The translations under genes were made by a program, and so were the position numbers. From Chloroflexus aurantiacus J-10-fl (GTDB taxonomy: Bacteria; Chloroflexota; Chloroflexia; Chloroflexales; Chloroflexaceae), in contig NC_010175.1 in NCBI RefSeq assembly GCF_000018865.1, positions 1,612,001 through 1,676,000 on the forward strand: DNA of 64,000 bases, in the 5' to 3' direction. The notes beneath the pieces were generated by a model, which was given only the letters and a program-made list of their open reading frames with translations, did not search any database and was not told the origin of the DNA. Numbering within the stretch: the first letter of the stretch is position 1; each line of letters begins with the position of its first letter. Positions 20,875-30,513 of this stretch are shown piece by piece.

Positions 20875-21123
20875 CTATTCCGGTGACCTCGTTACCGTGT
20901 GCAGTCGTGATTCTACAATTTCGATCAATTGTTGTGGAGTAACGCGGGGAAAATAGTCATATTCCAGCATAACCGCCGGCACATCATCGCATGCGGCCAT
21001 GCAATCAAGCTCAACAATGCATAGCGCACCGGAATACGCTGTACGCAATCGTGACAGTGTCTGCCAGATGTCGGGGCGGCTACGGGAGCAAAGCCGGCAA
21101 ATCGTCAGTTCAATGACGGCCAT
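20875..21123 (-). CDS. Small thioredoxin-like [2Fe-2S] ferredoxin-type protein (DUF1636-like)
   Basis: An 82-residue protein with five cysteines: C9 and C12 in ICRLCSR, C35, and C41 and C45 in ELDCMAACDDVP. The spacing resembles small thioredoxin-fold [2Fe-2S] proteins and DUF1636 metal-binding proteins, where a CxxC near the start and a CxxxC about 30 residues later hold the metal or cluster. The C-terminal part (PQQLIEIVESRL) fits the last helix of that fold. The function is unknown; electron transfer or metal handling is possible. It is on the opposite strand to the glycan cluster and about 270 bp from the end of purB, so it is probably a separate unit. Confidence 0.6.
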   Translation of the reverse strand: MAVIELTICRLCSRSRPDIWQTLSRLRTAYSGALCIVELDCMAACDDVPAVMLEYDYFPRVTPQQLIEIVESRLHTVTRSPE

Positions 21124-21340
21124 TCCCTGCCTGCCTTTCTGCTATGACTGTTCATTTCGAGGGTGCAGATGTAGTGGTATCTCATCGTGCTATCGTCGCT
21201 GTGTTGTCTGTGTGCTGTCTGATCGTCTCTACACTGGCAATGACGTTCAGACAGATCGTATCCGACATTCTTCTATAGTGTACACTCTTTGTCAATAGAT
21301 TGCAAATATAAAATTGTGCATGTACCGGCAACAAACTCTT

Positions 21341-21373
21341 CCACTGTCACGACAGTGATCAGCGTGACAGTGG
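21341..21373 (-). terminator. Hairpin downstream of purB
   Basis: CCACTGTCAC and GTGACAGTGG form a perfect 10-bp stem with a 13-nt loop, 19 bp past the purB stop. No clear T-run follows on the minus strand, so termination efficiency is uncertain. Confidence 0.5.
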
Positions 21374-21391
21374 AATTATATTGCACTATCG

Positions 21392-22792
21392 CTACGTCCA
21401 GTTACCAACTGTCGCCTCATCGCGTAGTTGGGCAAGCTTGACCGCCAGACCGATATACGCCGCAGGTGCGAGCGCCTGCAACTCGGCCCGCACCGCATCA
21501 CTGACCAGTAAACTGTCGATGAAGCGGGCAATATCTTCGGCAGTCAGCGCACGACCACGCGAAAAAGACTTCAACAACTCGTAGGGTTCAGCAAAACCCT
21601 CACGGCGGAGGATTGTCTGAATGGCCTCGGCCAGGACTTCGGGATGCGCATCGAGATCGCGGCGCAAGCGGGCGCGATCAACAGCCACTTTTTGCAGGCC
21701 GCGCAGCAGGCGCTGGTAAGCGAGGAGACAATAGCCGAAGGCCAGACCCAGATTACGCAAGACCGTGCTGTCGGAGAGATCGCGTTGGAGGCGCGAAACC
21801 GGTAGCTTACGACTGAACAATTCCAGCAAAGCACCGGCCAGGGCCAGATTGCCTTCGGCATTTTCAAAATCGATAGGATTCACCTTATGCGGCATAGTTG
21901 AAGAGCCAACCTCACCGGCCCGGGCCGCCTGTACCAGATAACCATCGCTAATGTAGCGCCAGCAATCCTGGCTAAGGTCGGTCAGAATTGCGCCAATCCG
22001 TTTGAGCGCATCGCAGAGCGCTGCCAGTGTGTCGTGCGGTTCAATCTGGGTCGTGAGCAAAATCGGTTCCAGATCGAGCGAACGCACAAAGGCACGCGAG
22101 AATTTTAGCCAGTCGATCTGGGGCAGGGCAACGTGGTGGGCGGCAAAAACACCACTTGCGCCGTTGAGCTTACCGGTGATCTTGATCGCCATCATGTCGT
22201 TGATCGCCCGTCGTAACCGCATAAAGAAGACGTTCATCTCTTTGCCGAACGTTGTTGGCGTCGCGGGTTGTCCGTGCGTGCGGGCCAGCATCGGCGTCGC
22301 TGCTTCCTCGTCGGCCAACTGCCGAATGCGTTCGAGCAAGGACTCAAGTGCCGGCAGCAAGACCATTTCACGTGCCTCTTTGACCATCAGCGCATACGCC
22401 AGATTGTTCACATCTTCAGAGGTCAGCGCGAAATGCACCGCTTCCAGATGACCGGTTAAACCGAGTGTTGTTAACCGTTCGCGTAACCAGTACTCAACCG
22501 CTTTCACATCGTGATTGACACGCCGATCCCATGCCGCAATCGCCAGCGCATCATCATCACCAAACTGACGGTAGAGGGCACGGAGCGCAGCCTGTTGCGG
22601 CGGGGTCAGCGGCGGGACAAAATGGATGCCACGGGCACGGGAGAGAAAGATGAGATATTCCACCTCTACCCGCACACGATAGCGAAAGAGAGCAGCTTCA
22701 CTGAAAAAGCTGGCCAGACTTGCCACATCAGCACGGTAACGGCCATCGAGTGGTCCCAGTGCCGCCAGCCGCGTCATATCGTCTGTTGTCAT
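21392..22792 (-). CDS. purB: Adenylosuccinate lyase
   Basis: A 466-residue member of the fumarase/aspartase superfamily. PurB acts twice in purine synthesis: it cleaves SAICAR to AICAR and adenylosuccinate to AMP, releasing fumarate. The start AALGPLDGRYRADVASL and the signature GSSTMPHKVNPIDFENAEGN (catalytic loop) identify the enzyme, and ARTHGQPATPTTFGKEM carries the active-site His. A GTG six codons upstream is possible, but GGAGG lies 6 bases before the ATG at 22792, which is chosen. The length is close to the E. coli-type enzyme. The gene is divergent from marR and apparently monocistronic. Confidence 0.96.
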   Translation of the reverse strand: MTTDDMTRLAALGPLDGRYRADVASLASFFSEAALFRYRVRVEVEYLIFLSRARGIHFVPPLTPPQQAALRALYRQFGDDDALAIAAWDRRVNHDVKAVEYWLRERLTTLGLTGHLEAVHFALTSEDVNNLAYALMVKEAREMVLLPALESLLERIRQLADEEAATPMLARTHGQPATPTTFGKEMNVFFMRLRRAINDMMAIKITGKLNGASGVFAAHHVALPQIDWLKFSRAFVRSLDLEPILLTTQIEPHDTLAALCDALKRIGAILTDLSQDCWRYISDGYLVQAARAGEVGSSTMPHKVNPIDFENAEGNLALAGALLELFSRKLPVSRLQRDLSDSTVLRNLGLAFGYCLLAYQRLLRGLQKVAVDRARLRRDLDAHPEVLAEAIQTILRREGFAEPYELLKSFSRGRALTAEDIARFIDSLLVSDAVRAELQALAPAAYIGLAVKLAQLRDEATVGNWT

Positions 22793-22928
22793 ACTTGCCT
22801 CCTGTTCCACGAGTTGTTGCCGTTACGAAGGGTACCATAGAAATCGCAAGTGGTGAGTAACGAGCGATTACTGACGCCGTCGGCGTTGAATACCTGAAGC
22901 GAAGACATGATATTAGCTGTGCAAGACA

Positions 22929-22957
22929 TTGACATTCGTAAAACAATAGGGTACGAT
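22929..22957 (+). promoter_or_regulatory. Sigma-70-type promoter for marR
   Basis: TTGACA at 22929-22934, a 17-bp spacer and TACGAT at 22952-22957. The start codon of marR lies 72 bp past the -10, leaving room for a leader or a repressor site. Confidence 0.65.
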
Positions 22958-23028
22958 GGTTATCAGAGGTTCAAATATTTGTCTTCAGAATTATTCTCTC
23001 CTCAGCATACTTGCCTGCGAGGAAATGC

Positions 23029-23523
23029 ATGAACGAACAAGAGGCTCGTGCTCATCACACGCATGTCATTGATGACATCGTCCGCCAGATCACCTGGCAG
23101 AGCCAGAAGCAGTTATTGCAAACGTTGAGTCGACCCGAGATTGGGTTGACATTACCGCAAATGGTGACGCTCTTTGCCATCCGTGAGGCGGGCCTGTGTC
23201 GGATGAGTGATCTGGCCGACATTACGCAGCAATCCGCGGGCACGTTGACCGGTATTGTTGACCGTTTGATTGAAGAAAATCTGGTTGGACGGGTGCGCGA
23301 CGCCGAAGATCGCCGGGTTGTGCAAGTGATGCTTACCCGTCAGGGAGAGCAGCGGCTGGCGTTAGTCGAGGAAGCCCGGCGCGCCGATATGGATCGTATC
23401 TTGTCTCGCTTTAGCCTGGAACAATTGCAAGACCTCGCACAGTTGCTCCAATTGTTGCTTGATGGGATCAATGAGTTGATCGGCTGTCGCGATCTTGAAC
23501 GTAACGCGAATATGGTCGAGTAA
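23029..23523 (+). CDS. MarR-family transcriptional regulator
   Basis: A 164-residue winged-helix regulator. The recognition region and wing are clear: LTLPQMVTLFAIREAGLCRM, SDLADITQQSAGTLTGIVDR, then VRDAEDRRVVQVMLTRQGEQ. The helices at both ends form the dimerisation domain. An in-frame TTG at 23011 is possible, but GAGGA sits 6 bases before the ATG at 23029. MarR proteins usually repress a neighbouring efflux system and release DNA on binding a small aromatic compound. The membrane-fusion protein and permease genes downstream are the likely targets. Confidence 0.88.
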   Translation: MNEQEARAHHTHVIDDIVRQITWQSQKQLLQTLSRPEIGLTLPQMVTLFAIREAGLCRMSDLADITQQSAGTLTGIVDRLIEENLVGRVRDAEDRRVVQVMLTRQGEQRLALVEEARRADMDRILSRFSLEQLQDLAQLLQLLLDGINELIGCRDLERNANMVE

Positions 23524-24005
23524 ACCACCCTTGGTGTCACAATTGACGACGGGTGATGTTGCCCGTGCCCTTCTCTGGTCTTTTCGAGATATTACCATCT
23601 TTGAACGCTGCGTTGGATCATACTCGTTTCGTACCCACCGATGCCTGTATCGGGTCGTCTGGAGTGCGAACGTCTGGCTTCCACACCTGCCGCGATCCGG
23701 ATTGGGCGAGGGTGGTGCAAGCCAGCCCGAACGTGTGTCCGTCAGGTGGGTTATATCAAAGTCACCCATACCGGCAACATGTCAGTATGCAAACGCTGTT
23801 CTGGTACCGGTATGGCAGACTGCTGACGTGCTGTGTTACCAAAACGCTCCCAATTCTTTGACTGTACCATTGATTGTGCAAGTCACTTCCCGTAGCGCAA
23901 CATCCTAACCTTGCATACCGTCAAATGTACCGGTTACCGGTAGTAACTCGTAGTATGATGATACTGATGTGTACAATTGTGCGTGCGCAGTATTGAGGCT
24001 TTCGT
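23524..24005 (+). promoter_or_regulatory. 482-bp spacer with a MarR-operator-like palindrome
   Basis: No gene is seen. At 23928-23942 is a perfect odd dyad, TACCGGT-T-ACCGGTA, 64 bp before the membrane-fusion protein start. Its size fits a MarR-type dimer site, and the neighbouring marR gene makes it a candidate operator. No clear -35/-10 pair was assigned. Confidence 0.4.
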
Positions 24006-25826
24006 ATGAGTCAATCATCACGCCCTCGCCGTCGTCAAAATCGTCTTGGATGGGGAATCGGCATTCTCGTTGTTATCGGTGTTCTCGTAGCCGGTTTCTT
24101 TCTTTTTAACCGTGACCAACCTTCCAATGTCAGGCTTAACTATGCCCTCACCCGCCCACAACGCAGCCCAATCAGTGCAACAGTGAATGCCAGTGGCTCT
24201 ATTCAACCTCAGCAGGTGATCGATCTCACTTTCGCCAGCAGTGGTCTGATCAGTGAGGTCCTGGTACAGGTTGGCGATCAGGTAGCAGCCGGCCAGGTGC
24301 TGGCCCGACTTGACACTCGCGATCTGGAATTGCGGGTCGATCAGGCTGCGGCCCAACTGGCGCAGGCGCAGGCCAGCCTTGACCGATTGCGGGCCGGACC
24401 GAGCGCTGCCGAGGTCGCTGCGGCAGAGGCCCAACTGGCGCAGGCGCAGGCGCAGTTACGCCAGACAACCGGTAATGTTACCGAGCAGGATTTGGCGGCA
24501 GCGCGGGCCCAGGTTGAACAGGCACGGGCGAATCTTGAACGGGTACTGGGTGGGCCAAAGGCCAGCGAGGTAGCGCAGGCGCAGGCGCAGGTGGATCAGG
24601 CCGCAGCGGCCTTGCAGGCGCAACGTGATTCGCTTTCAGCAGCAAAAACCAGAGCCGAGTCGCAGTTATTACAAGCCGCCAATACATTACGCGACCGCCA
24701 GGCCGAGTATAGCCGTATTTACAACGAAAATCGAGAGCGCGAGCAGCAACTGGCTCGCTTCGGGCAGTCGTTACCACAATCAGCGCTCGATACTGAAGCA
24801 GCAGCACTGCGGGCGGTCGAAAATGCCGAAGAGCAGATGCGGCAGGCTCAGGTAGCCTATGAACAGGCCAGGCAGGCCGAGATTACCGGCATCGCGCAGG
24901 CAGAAGCTCAACTCCGCAGTGCCCAGGCCAACCTTGAGCGCATATTAGCCGGCGCCGATCCAGATCAGGTAGCCGCAGCCCGTGCCCAGTTAGCCCAGGC
25001 TGAAGCCAATCTGAATAAGCTGCTCGGCGATCAGCGAGCCGGCAGTCTGGCTGCGGCCAATGCGGCGGTTGCCAGTGCGCAGGCAAATCTGCAACGGATT
25101 ACCGCTCCTCCGAGCGAGGCTGATCTGGCCAGCGCTGAAGCCCAGGTCGCCAGTGCCCGGGCCAGCCTGGCGCAGGCGCAGCTTGCCCTGGAACGGGCAA
25201 CCCTGACCGCACCTATTGCCGGAGTGGTAGCCGAGGTGAATCTGGAAGTTGGTGAGTTCTATAACGCTGCACGACCGGCCGTGGTATTGGCTGATCTGAG
25301 TGGTTATTACGTTGATGTGACCGTTGATGAAATCGATGTCGCCCAGATTGCGGTTGGTCAACCCGTTATTCTCGTCCTCGATGCGCTGCCTAACCTCGAT
25401 CTGCGTGGAACGGTTGCCCGCATCAATCCGCTCTCCATTGTGCAATCCGGGGTTACTGCCTACACCGTGCGGATTGTGACCGATGATCCACCCGCCTCAG
25501 TGCGTCCGGGTATGTCGGCAAGCGCCGATATTATCGTGGCCGAGAAGAGTGAAGCGCTGGTCGTACCACGCCGGGCGATCCGTGCTGAAGGTGGTCAGTT
25601 TTTTGTGGATGTGACGACCGATCCGGCGCTGTGTTCGCTCGACATCGCGCAACGTCCATTGCAGCCACCGCTACAGGCGGTTGCGGTGCAAACCGGCTTG
25701 AGCAACGAACAGATCATCGAAATCAGTTCAGGGAATATCGATGAAAACAGTTGTGTCTACGTCCCTGGCGTCGATGCCCGTATCGATCTCTTCAGTGGCC
25801 CACCTCCCGGTGTACGCGGACGCTAA
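24006..25826 (+). CDS. Periplasmic adaptor / membrane-fusion protein (HlyD/MacA type)
   Basis: A 606-residue protein. A basic N-terminus (RPRRRQNRLG) is followed by one membrane segment (GIGILVVIGVLVAGFFLF), so the bulk lies outside the membrane. Residues about 50-100 give the first half of a lipoyl-like domain (VQVGDQVAAGQVLARLDTRD). A very long Ala/Gln-rich coiled-coil hairpin spans about 105-395, with repeated AEAQLAQAQAQL-type heptads. The second lipoyl half (LTAPIAGVVAEVNLEVGEFY) and beta-barrel domains follow. Adaptors of this type link a MacB-like ABC transporter to the cell exterior. The permease gene starts 20 bp after its stop. Confidence 0.9.
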   Translation: MSQSSRPRRRQNRLGWGIGILVVIGVLVAGFFLFNRDQPSNVRLNYALTRPQRSPISATVNASGSIQPQQVIDLTFASSGLISEVLVQVGDQVAAGQVLARLDTRDLELRVDQAAAQLAQAQASLDRLRAGPSAAEVAAAEAQLAQAQAQLRQTTGNVTEQDLAAARAQVEQARANLERVLGGPKASEVAQAQAQVDQAAAALQAQRDSLSAAKTRAESQLLQAANTLRDRQAEYSRIYNENREREQQLARFGQSLPQSALDTEAAALRAVENAEEQMRQAQVAYEQARQAEITGIAQAEAQLRSAQANLERILAGADPDQVAAARAQLAQAEANLNKLLGDQRAGSLAAANAAVASAQANLQRITAPPSEADLASAEAQVASARASLAQAQLALERATLTAPIAGVVAEVNLEVGEFYNAARPAVVLADLSGYYVDVTVDEIDVAQIAVGQPVILVLDALPNLDLRGTVARINPLSIVQSGVTAYTVRIVTDDPPASVRPGMSASADIIVAEKSEALVVPRRAIRAEGGQFFVDVTTDPALCSLDIAQRPLQPPLQAVAVQTGLSNEQIIEISSGNIDENSCVYVPGVDARIDLFSGPPPGVRGR

Positions 25827-25846
25827 GCTAAACGGAGCAGGTAACG

Positions 25847-27094
25847 ATGAAGCTGATAGAAGCGTTGCGGATCGCTTTCAGCAGTTTACTGGCCAATAAA
25901 CTGCGCGCCATTCTGACCATGCTCGGCATCATCATCGGGGTAGGCGCTGTCATTGCTCTCCTGGCGCTGGGTGGTGCTATTCAAACGCTGGTAACCAGCG
26001 AGTTGCAGGGATTGGGGAGTAATCTGGTGTTTCTCTTCGCGGGAACAAATGATCCAGAGACGAACCGCCGGGTACCACCACGCCTGACCAATGAGGATAT
26101 TGCTGCCATTGCCGATCCGCTGAATGTACCGGCAGTGGCAGCGGTTTGTGCCGAGTTCAGTCGGCGGGCACTCACCACGTATGGCGGTGCCAGCTACGAT
26201 GCATTGATCGCCGGGGTAAGTGCCAATTATCCCCAGGTACGTAATGCCCGGGTGGCTGAAGGCACGTTCTTTGACGAACGTGCGCTTGAACTGCGCTCAC
26301 GTGAGGCAGTGTTGGGGTATCGCGTCGCCCAACGTCTCTTTCCCGACGGTGCCGATCCGGTGGGCCAGCGAATCCGGATCAACGGTATCGGGTTTCAGGT
26401 GATTGGCGTCATGGCCGAACGCGGTGGCAGTTTCGCCTCAAACGAAGATGATCAGATCTTTGTTCCCCTGACCACAGCCCAAGACCGTCTCTTTCCACCT
26501 GCCCAAAATGTGACCCGGCGCGTGGATGTGAGTGTGGTTTACATTCAGGCTCGTGATGAAGATAGCATCGATGAGTTGATCGATCAGGTTACCGCGTTGC
26601 TCCGGCAACGTAATGGGCTGACCTATCAGGACAACAATTTTACCATCGTCACTCAGCAAGACCTGGTAAGCTCGTTTGCGACGATTACCGGTGCAATTAC
26701 CATCTTCCTTGGTGCCATTGCCGCTATCTCGCTGGTGGTCGGCGGGATCGGGATTATGAATATTATGCTGGTCAGTGTGACGGAGCGCACACGCGAAATT
26801 GGTTTGCGCAAAGCGGTTGGCGCCCGGCGCAATGACATCCGGCTTCAGTTTCTGGTTGAAGCGACCGTGCTCAGTTTAATGGGCGGTATCCTCGGCATTG
26901 GCCTGGGGTATGGATTGGCAGCGATTGGGACAGCTTTACTGGCCAATTTCTCACCGAACGCTCGCGCTGAAGTAAGCCTCGATGCAATTCTGCTCGCAAC
27001 CCTTACCTCTATCGCAGTTGGGATATTTTTTGGCCTGTACCCGGCTGATCGCGCTGCCCGCCTCGATCCGATTGCAGCACTGCGCTATGAGTAG
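25847..27094 (+). CDS. MacB/FtsX-type ABC transporter permease
   Basis: A 415-residue permease with the MacB architecture: an N-terminal membrane helix (LRAILTMLGIIIGVGAVIAL), a MacB_PCD periplasmic domain of about 220 residues, and a C-terminal FtsX domain with three helices (AITIFLGAIAAISLVVGGIG and later), including VTERTREIGLRKAVGARR and PADRAARLDPIAALRYE. The signature coupling motifs are intact. In most genomes a MacB-type ATPase is encoded between or beside these two genes; none is present here, so an ATPase encoded elsewhere must power it. It probably exports a lipophilic compound or acts in envelope stress. Confidence 0.9.
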   Translation: MKLIEALRIAFSSLLANKLRAILTMLGIIIGVGAVIALLALGGAIQTLVTSELQGLGSNLVFLFAGTNDPETNRRVPPRLTNEDIAAIADPLNVPAVAAVCAEFSRRALTTYGGASYDALIAGVSANYPQVRNARVAEGTFFDERALELRSREAVLGYRVAQRLFPDGADPVGQRIRINGIGFQVIGVMAERGGSFASNEDDQIFVPLTTAQDRLFPPAQNVTRRVDVSVVYIQARDEDSIDELIDQVTALLRQRNGLTYQDNNFTIVTQQDLVSSFATITGAITIFLGAIAAISLVVGGIGIMNIMLVSVTERTREIGLRKAVGARRNDIRLQFLVEATVLSLMGGILGIGLGYGLAAIGTALLANFSPNARAEVSLDAILLATLTSIAVGIFFGLYPADRAARLDPIAALRYE

Positions 27095-27241
27095 GAGAGT
27101 AAGGACACGCAGCATCTGCCCAGGCACGCTTCAGCCCTGCCTATTACCCGTTGGTGCGGCGACATGACGCTACAATCATGCTCTTTATCGCTCATGTGGC
27201 AATCTGCATGATATACTGTAAGCGCACGTTGCCAGATGATG

Positions 27242-27286
27242 AACCCAAACGCCAAACCGCTTCCGGTGATAGCGTTTGGGTTTTGC
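27242..27286 (+). terminator. Rho-independent terminator after the efflux genes
   Basis: AACCCAAACGC and GCGTTTGGGTT form a perfect 11-bp stem with a 19-nt loop, followed by TTGC. It is 147 bp past the permease stop and before the epimerase gene. Confidence 0.65.
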
Positions 27287-27342
27287 AACAATGATGTATC
27301 GGTAGCAACTTCCTGATCCAGTTTGGCGAGACGGTTCTATCA

Positions 27343-28287
27343 ATGCGCATCCTGATCACCGGTTCTTCAGGCATGATTGGTACCAACCTCGGTCTTCGGC
27401 TGATCGAGGCTGGTCACCAGGTTTTTGGCGTTGATCGTCGGGTTAATCCGTGGACGGATCGCATTCCCACCCTGTTACAAGACCTCGCTATACCCCAACG
27501 TGATTTTCGCGCCGGTATCGGTGGTGCCCCCTACCCACCTTGCGATCTGGTGGTGCATCTGGCGGCCAACGCCAAAGTCTACGAGCTGGTAACCGAGCCA
27601 CATCGCGCCCTGGAAAATATCAACATTACCTATAATGTGCTCGAATATTGCCGGCATCATGAAATCCCGATCATCTTTGCCTCCTCACGGGAAGTCTACG
27701 GTGACATTCACCGCTACATGACAGAGGAGACGCGCGCCGACTTCAGCTTTACCGAGAGTCCCTACTCAGCTTCCAAAATTGCCGGTGAAGCCCTGATCTA
27801 TGCCTATGCCCGCTGCTATGGGCTGCGCTACATTGTCTTTCGCTTTTCCAATGTCTACGGCCGCTTCGATAACGATCTGGCACGCATGGAACGGGTGATT
27901 CCGCTATTTATTCATCGGATCAGTCGTGGGGAACCGGTGACGGTATACGGTGCCGATAAGGTGCTTGATTTTACCTACATTGACGATTGTGTTGATGGAA
28001 TTATGTGCGGTATCAACCGTTTATTCCGAGGGGAGGTATACAACCGCACAATTAATCTGGCCTACGGCGAAGGAAATACGTTGATTCGGGTCGCGGAGTT
28101 GATCGGTGAGGCCTTTGGTCGGCAGCCGGAGATTATTGTTCAGCCGGCAAAGCGGGTCGGTGAAGTAACGTACTATGTCGCTGATATTCGGCAGGCCCGC
28201 GAATTGTTGGGATTCAACCCGCAAGTACCGTTAGCGGAAGGTATCAACCGCGCCGTGGCCTGGTCGCACGGAGAGTTGCTACGATGA
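27343..28287 (+). CDS. NAD-dependent epimerase/dehydratase (extended SDR)
   Basis: A 314-residue extended short-chain dehydrogenase. The NAD-binding motif is MRILITGSSGMIGTNLG, followed by HLAANAKVYELV, the active-site region FASSREVYGD and the catalytic YSASK. VFRFSNVYGR and DFTYIDDCVDGI are typical of UDP-glucose 4-epimerase and dTDP-glucose dehydratase relatives. It probably acts on a nucleotide sugar for envelope polysaccharide, but the substrate is not determined. Its stop overlaps the next start as ATGA, so it is cotranslated with a histidine kinase, an unusual partner. Confidence 0.85.
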   Translation: MRILITGSSGMIGTNLGLRLIEAGHQVFGVDRRVNPWTDRIPTLLQDLAIPQRDFRAGIGGAPYPPCDLVVHLAANAKVYELVTEPHRALENINITYNVLEYCRHHEIPIIFASSREVYGDIHRYMTEETRADFSFTESPYSASKIAGEALIYAYARCYGLRYIVFRFSNVYGRFDNDLARMERVIPLFIHRISRGEPVTVYGADKVLDFTYIDDCVDGIMCGINRLFRGEVYNRTINLAYGEGNTLIRVAELIGEAFGRQPEIIVQPAKRVGEVTYYVADIRQARELLGFNPQVPLAEGINRAVAWSHGELLR

Positions 28288-30512
28288 CTGAACACCAGCC
28301 AGAGCTTAGCGCATCTGATCAGATGATAGAGCGAGCAGTGTCAGGTGAGGGTATCCAGCACTGGCTCAAGATCAGTGCGGCCTGGCTGGCCTTGCAAGAA
28401 CCAGAACGCCTCTTTCCGACCCTGGTCTCCAGTTTTGCCGAACATTTACCGGCTGTGCGCACCGTCATTCTCTGGCTCGTTACCACGGGCGGCTTGCAAC
28501 CGGTAGCTCACGCCGGGTTCACGATACCGTCTGCAATCAGTGAACACTGGTTGCGGGTCAGATTGCGACCTGGAGAAGGAGCCGCCGGGCTGGCCTGGCA
28601 GCGTGAGACGGTGATCCAACAACACGGCGAACACGGCTATCGTGAATTGCAGGGTATTGCATCCCCCCAGGCACAGACGGTCTTTCAGGCAATCGGTGAT
28701 CTCTTACCGCGCAGCCTGCTGGTGACCGCTATCCCACTGCGCGCAGGGCACACGCTGGTAGGGGTGCTGGAGCTGGCCAGCAATGCCAATGAGCCACTTG
28801 GTATAGAGATGGCCGATTTCGAGGTTATCGCCGGTATCGTTGCCGCAGCCATTCGCAACGCCCAATTGTACGATGAACTCCGGCGCAGCCACCAACGGCT
28901 GAAAGCGTTTGATGCAGTTGTAACGTCGATCAGCACTGCTGCCGATCTGCCCGATCTGGTGCAGAGTGTTTTGACCGTTGTCCTCGAATTGACCCCTGCC
29001 CAGAGTGGTGCGCTCCTGATCTTCGATCCGGCCCAGGAACGTCTACAGGTCAGTGCCTGGTGTAACATTGACCTGACTGCTCTTGCCTGTTTCGACCAGG
29101 TGTCGGTTGATGCGACTCCCTGTGCAGAAGTTGTTCGTTACGGCCAGCCGGCATTTCGGCCACTGCTCAGCGAGCGTGGCGAATCGGCGTTGATCGAGGC
29201 CGGTATGGCGGCGGCGGCCTATCTACCGCTGCTCGCCGGCGGTACTGTGACCGGTGTGCTGGCGCTGTTCGGCGATATCGAACTCACCAAGGCAATTGAC
29301 AAAGACATGCTGATGCCGATCTGTAATCAGGTCGGTTTCGCGATTGCTAACGTGCGGTTGTATGAAGATAGCCAACACGAGCGGAGAAAATTCCATACGG
29401 TGATCGAGTCGATTGCCGAGGGGGTGTTACTGTGTGATCGTTACGGTCGTTTAACCCTGGCCAACCAGGCTGCCCACGATCTTCTCTCCTGCGCAACGCT
29501 GAGCTTCGAGACACCCCTGGCAACTGTTCCTGATCTGTACGATCTGCGCGATCTCGATGGGAATGCTCTGACGCCTGATGATTTACCATTTACCCGCGCT
29601 TTGCGTGGCGAAACGTTTTACGATTATCGGGTGATGCGACGCCTGCCCGATAACAGTGAGCGCTTCTTCAGCTTCAGTGGCGCCCCAGCGGTTAACGAAC
29701 AGGGTGAAGTTGAAGGCGCAGTGATTACGTTCCGCGACATTACTGCAACCCAAAAGGTGCAGCGGGCAAAGGATGAATTTCTGGCCGTAGCCGCCCATGA
29801 ATTACGCAGCCCGCTGGCAGCGGTACGCAGTTATGCCGATCTTTTGTTGCGACGAGAACAACAGCGGGAGGGGGATCATCGCGATTTGCACGGCTTGACG
29901 ATCCTCTCGCAACAGGTGGCGCATATGCTCCGCCTGGTGGATAATCTCCTCGATGTTTCGCGCCTTGATGCCGGCCAGTTTGATTTGCAATATCAACAGG
30001 TCAATCTCGTCGGGCTGGCTCAGCAGGTGATCGATCAACAACGACCAAACGCCGGTCAACGCGATTTACTGCTTGAGGCCGAGTCGGCGGAATTGATGGT
30101 AACCTGCGATGCGATGCGTATCCGGCAGGTACTGACAAATCTGATCAGCAACGCTATCAAGTACAGTCCACCCGACAGTGTGATCAGCGTGCGTCTCCGC
30201 AGCGCGACTCTGCTAAACAACAATGCACCTGCGGTGCTGATCAGTGTCAGTGATCAGGGGCCGGGCATTCCCCCTGAAGAGCAGGAGCGCGTGTTTCAGC
30301 GCTACTATCGTGCACCTGGCCGCCGGGCAGAGGGGTTGGGGTTGGGCTTGTATCTAAGCCGTGAGATTGTTCAGTTGCACGGTGGTCAGATTTGGATTGA
30401 GAGTCGCGAGGGTCAGGGCAGCACGTTTATGGTGCTGTTACCGGTTGAACGAATGCAGCGTTCACGTACTGAGCGGATGAATCGCTCTTTTGAACTGTCA
30501 GCGGAGATTTGA
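28284..30512 (+). CDS. Soluble GAF-GAF-PAS sensor histidine kinase
   Basis: A 742-residue kinase with no obvious membrane segment, so it is probably cytosolic. Two GAF-like domains occupy about 30-195 and 205-360 (SLLVTAIPLRAGHTLVGVLE and AYLPLLAGGTVTGVLALFGD mark their ends). A PAS domain lies at about 370-490 (SIAEGVLLCDRYGRLTLANQ). The HisKA domain has the phosphoacceptor H505 in AVAAHELRSPLAAVRSY. The ATPase domain shows NLISNAIKYSPPDS, SDQGPGIPPEEQE and GLGLGLYLSREIVQLHGG. No response regulator is encoded next to it. GAF domains could bind a small ligand, haem or bilin; no conserved bilin Cys could be assigned. Confidence 0.92.
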   Translation: MTEHQPELSASDQMIERAVSGEGIQHWLKISAAWLALQEPERLFPTLVSSFAEHLPAVRTVILWLVTTGGLQPVAHAGFTIPSAISEHWLRVRLRPGEGAAGLAWQRETVIQQHGEHGYRELQGIASPQAQTVFQAIGDLLPRSLLVTAIPLRAGHTLVGVLELASNANEPLGIEMADFEVIAGIVAAAIRNAQLYDELRRSHQRLKAFDAVVTSISTAADLPDLVQSVLTVVLELTPAQSGALLIFDPAQERLQVSAWCNIDLTALACFDQVSVDATPCAEVVRYGQPAFRPLLSERGESALIEAGMAAAAYLPLLAGGTVTGVLALFGDIELTKAIDKDMLMPICNQVGFAIANVRLYEDSQHERRKFHTVIESIAEGVLLCDRYGRLTLANQAAHDLLSCATLSFETPLATVPDLYDLRDLDGNALTPDDLPFTRALRGETFYDYRVMRRLPDNSERFFSFSGAPAVNEQGEVEGAVITFRDITATQKVQRAKDEFLAVAAHELRSPLAAVRSYADLLLRREQQREGDHRDLHGLTILSQQVAHMLRLVDNLLDVSRLDAGQFDLQYQQVNLVGLAQQVIDQQRPNAGQRDLLLEAESAELMVTCDAMRIRQVLTNLISNAIKYSPPDSVISVRLRSATLLNNNAPAVLISVSDQGPGIPPEEQERVFQRYYRAPGRRAEGLGLGLYLSREIVQLHGGQIWIESREGQGSTFMVLLPVERMQRSRTERMNRSFELSAEI

Positions 30513-30513
30513 T

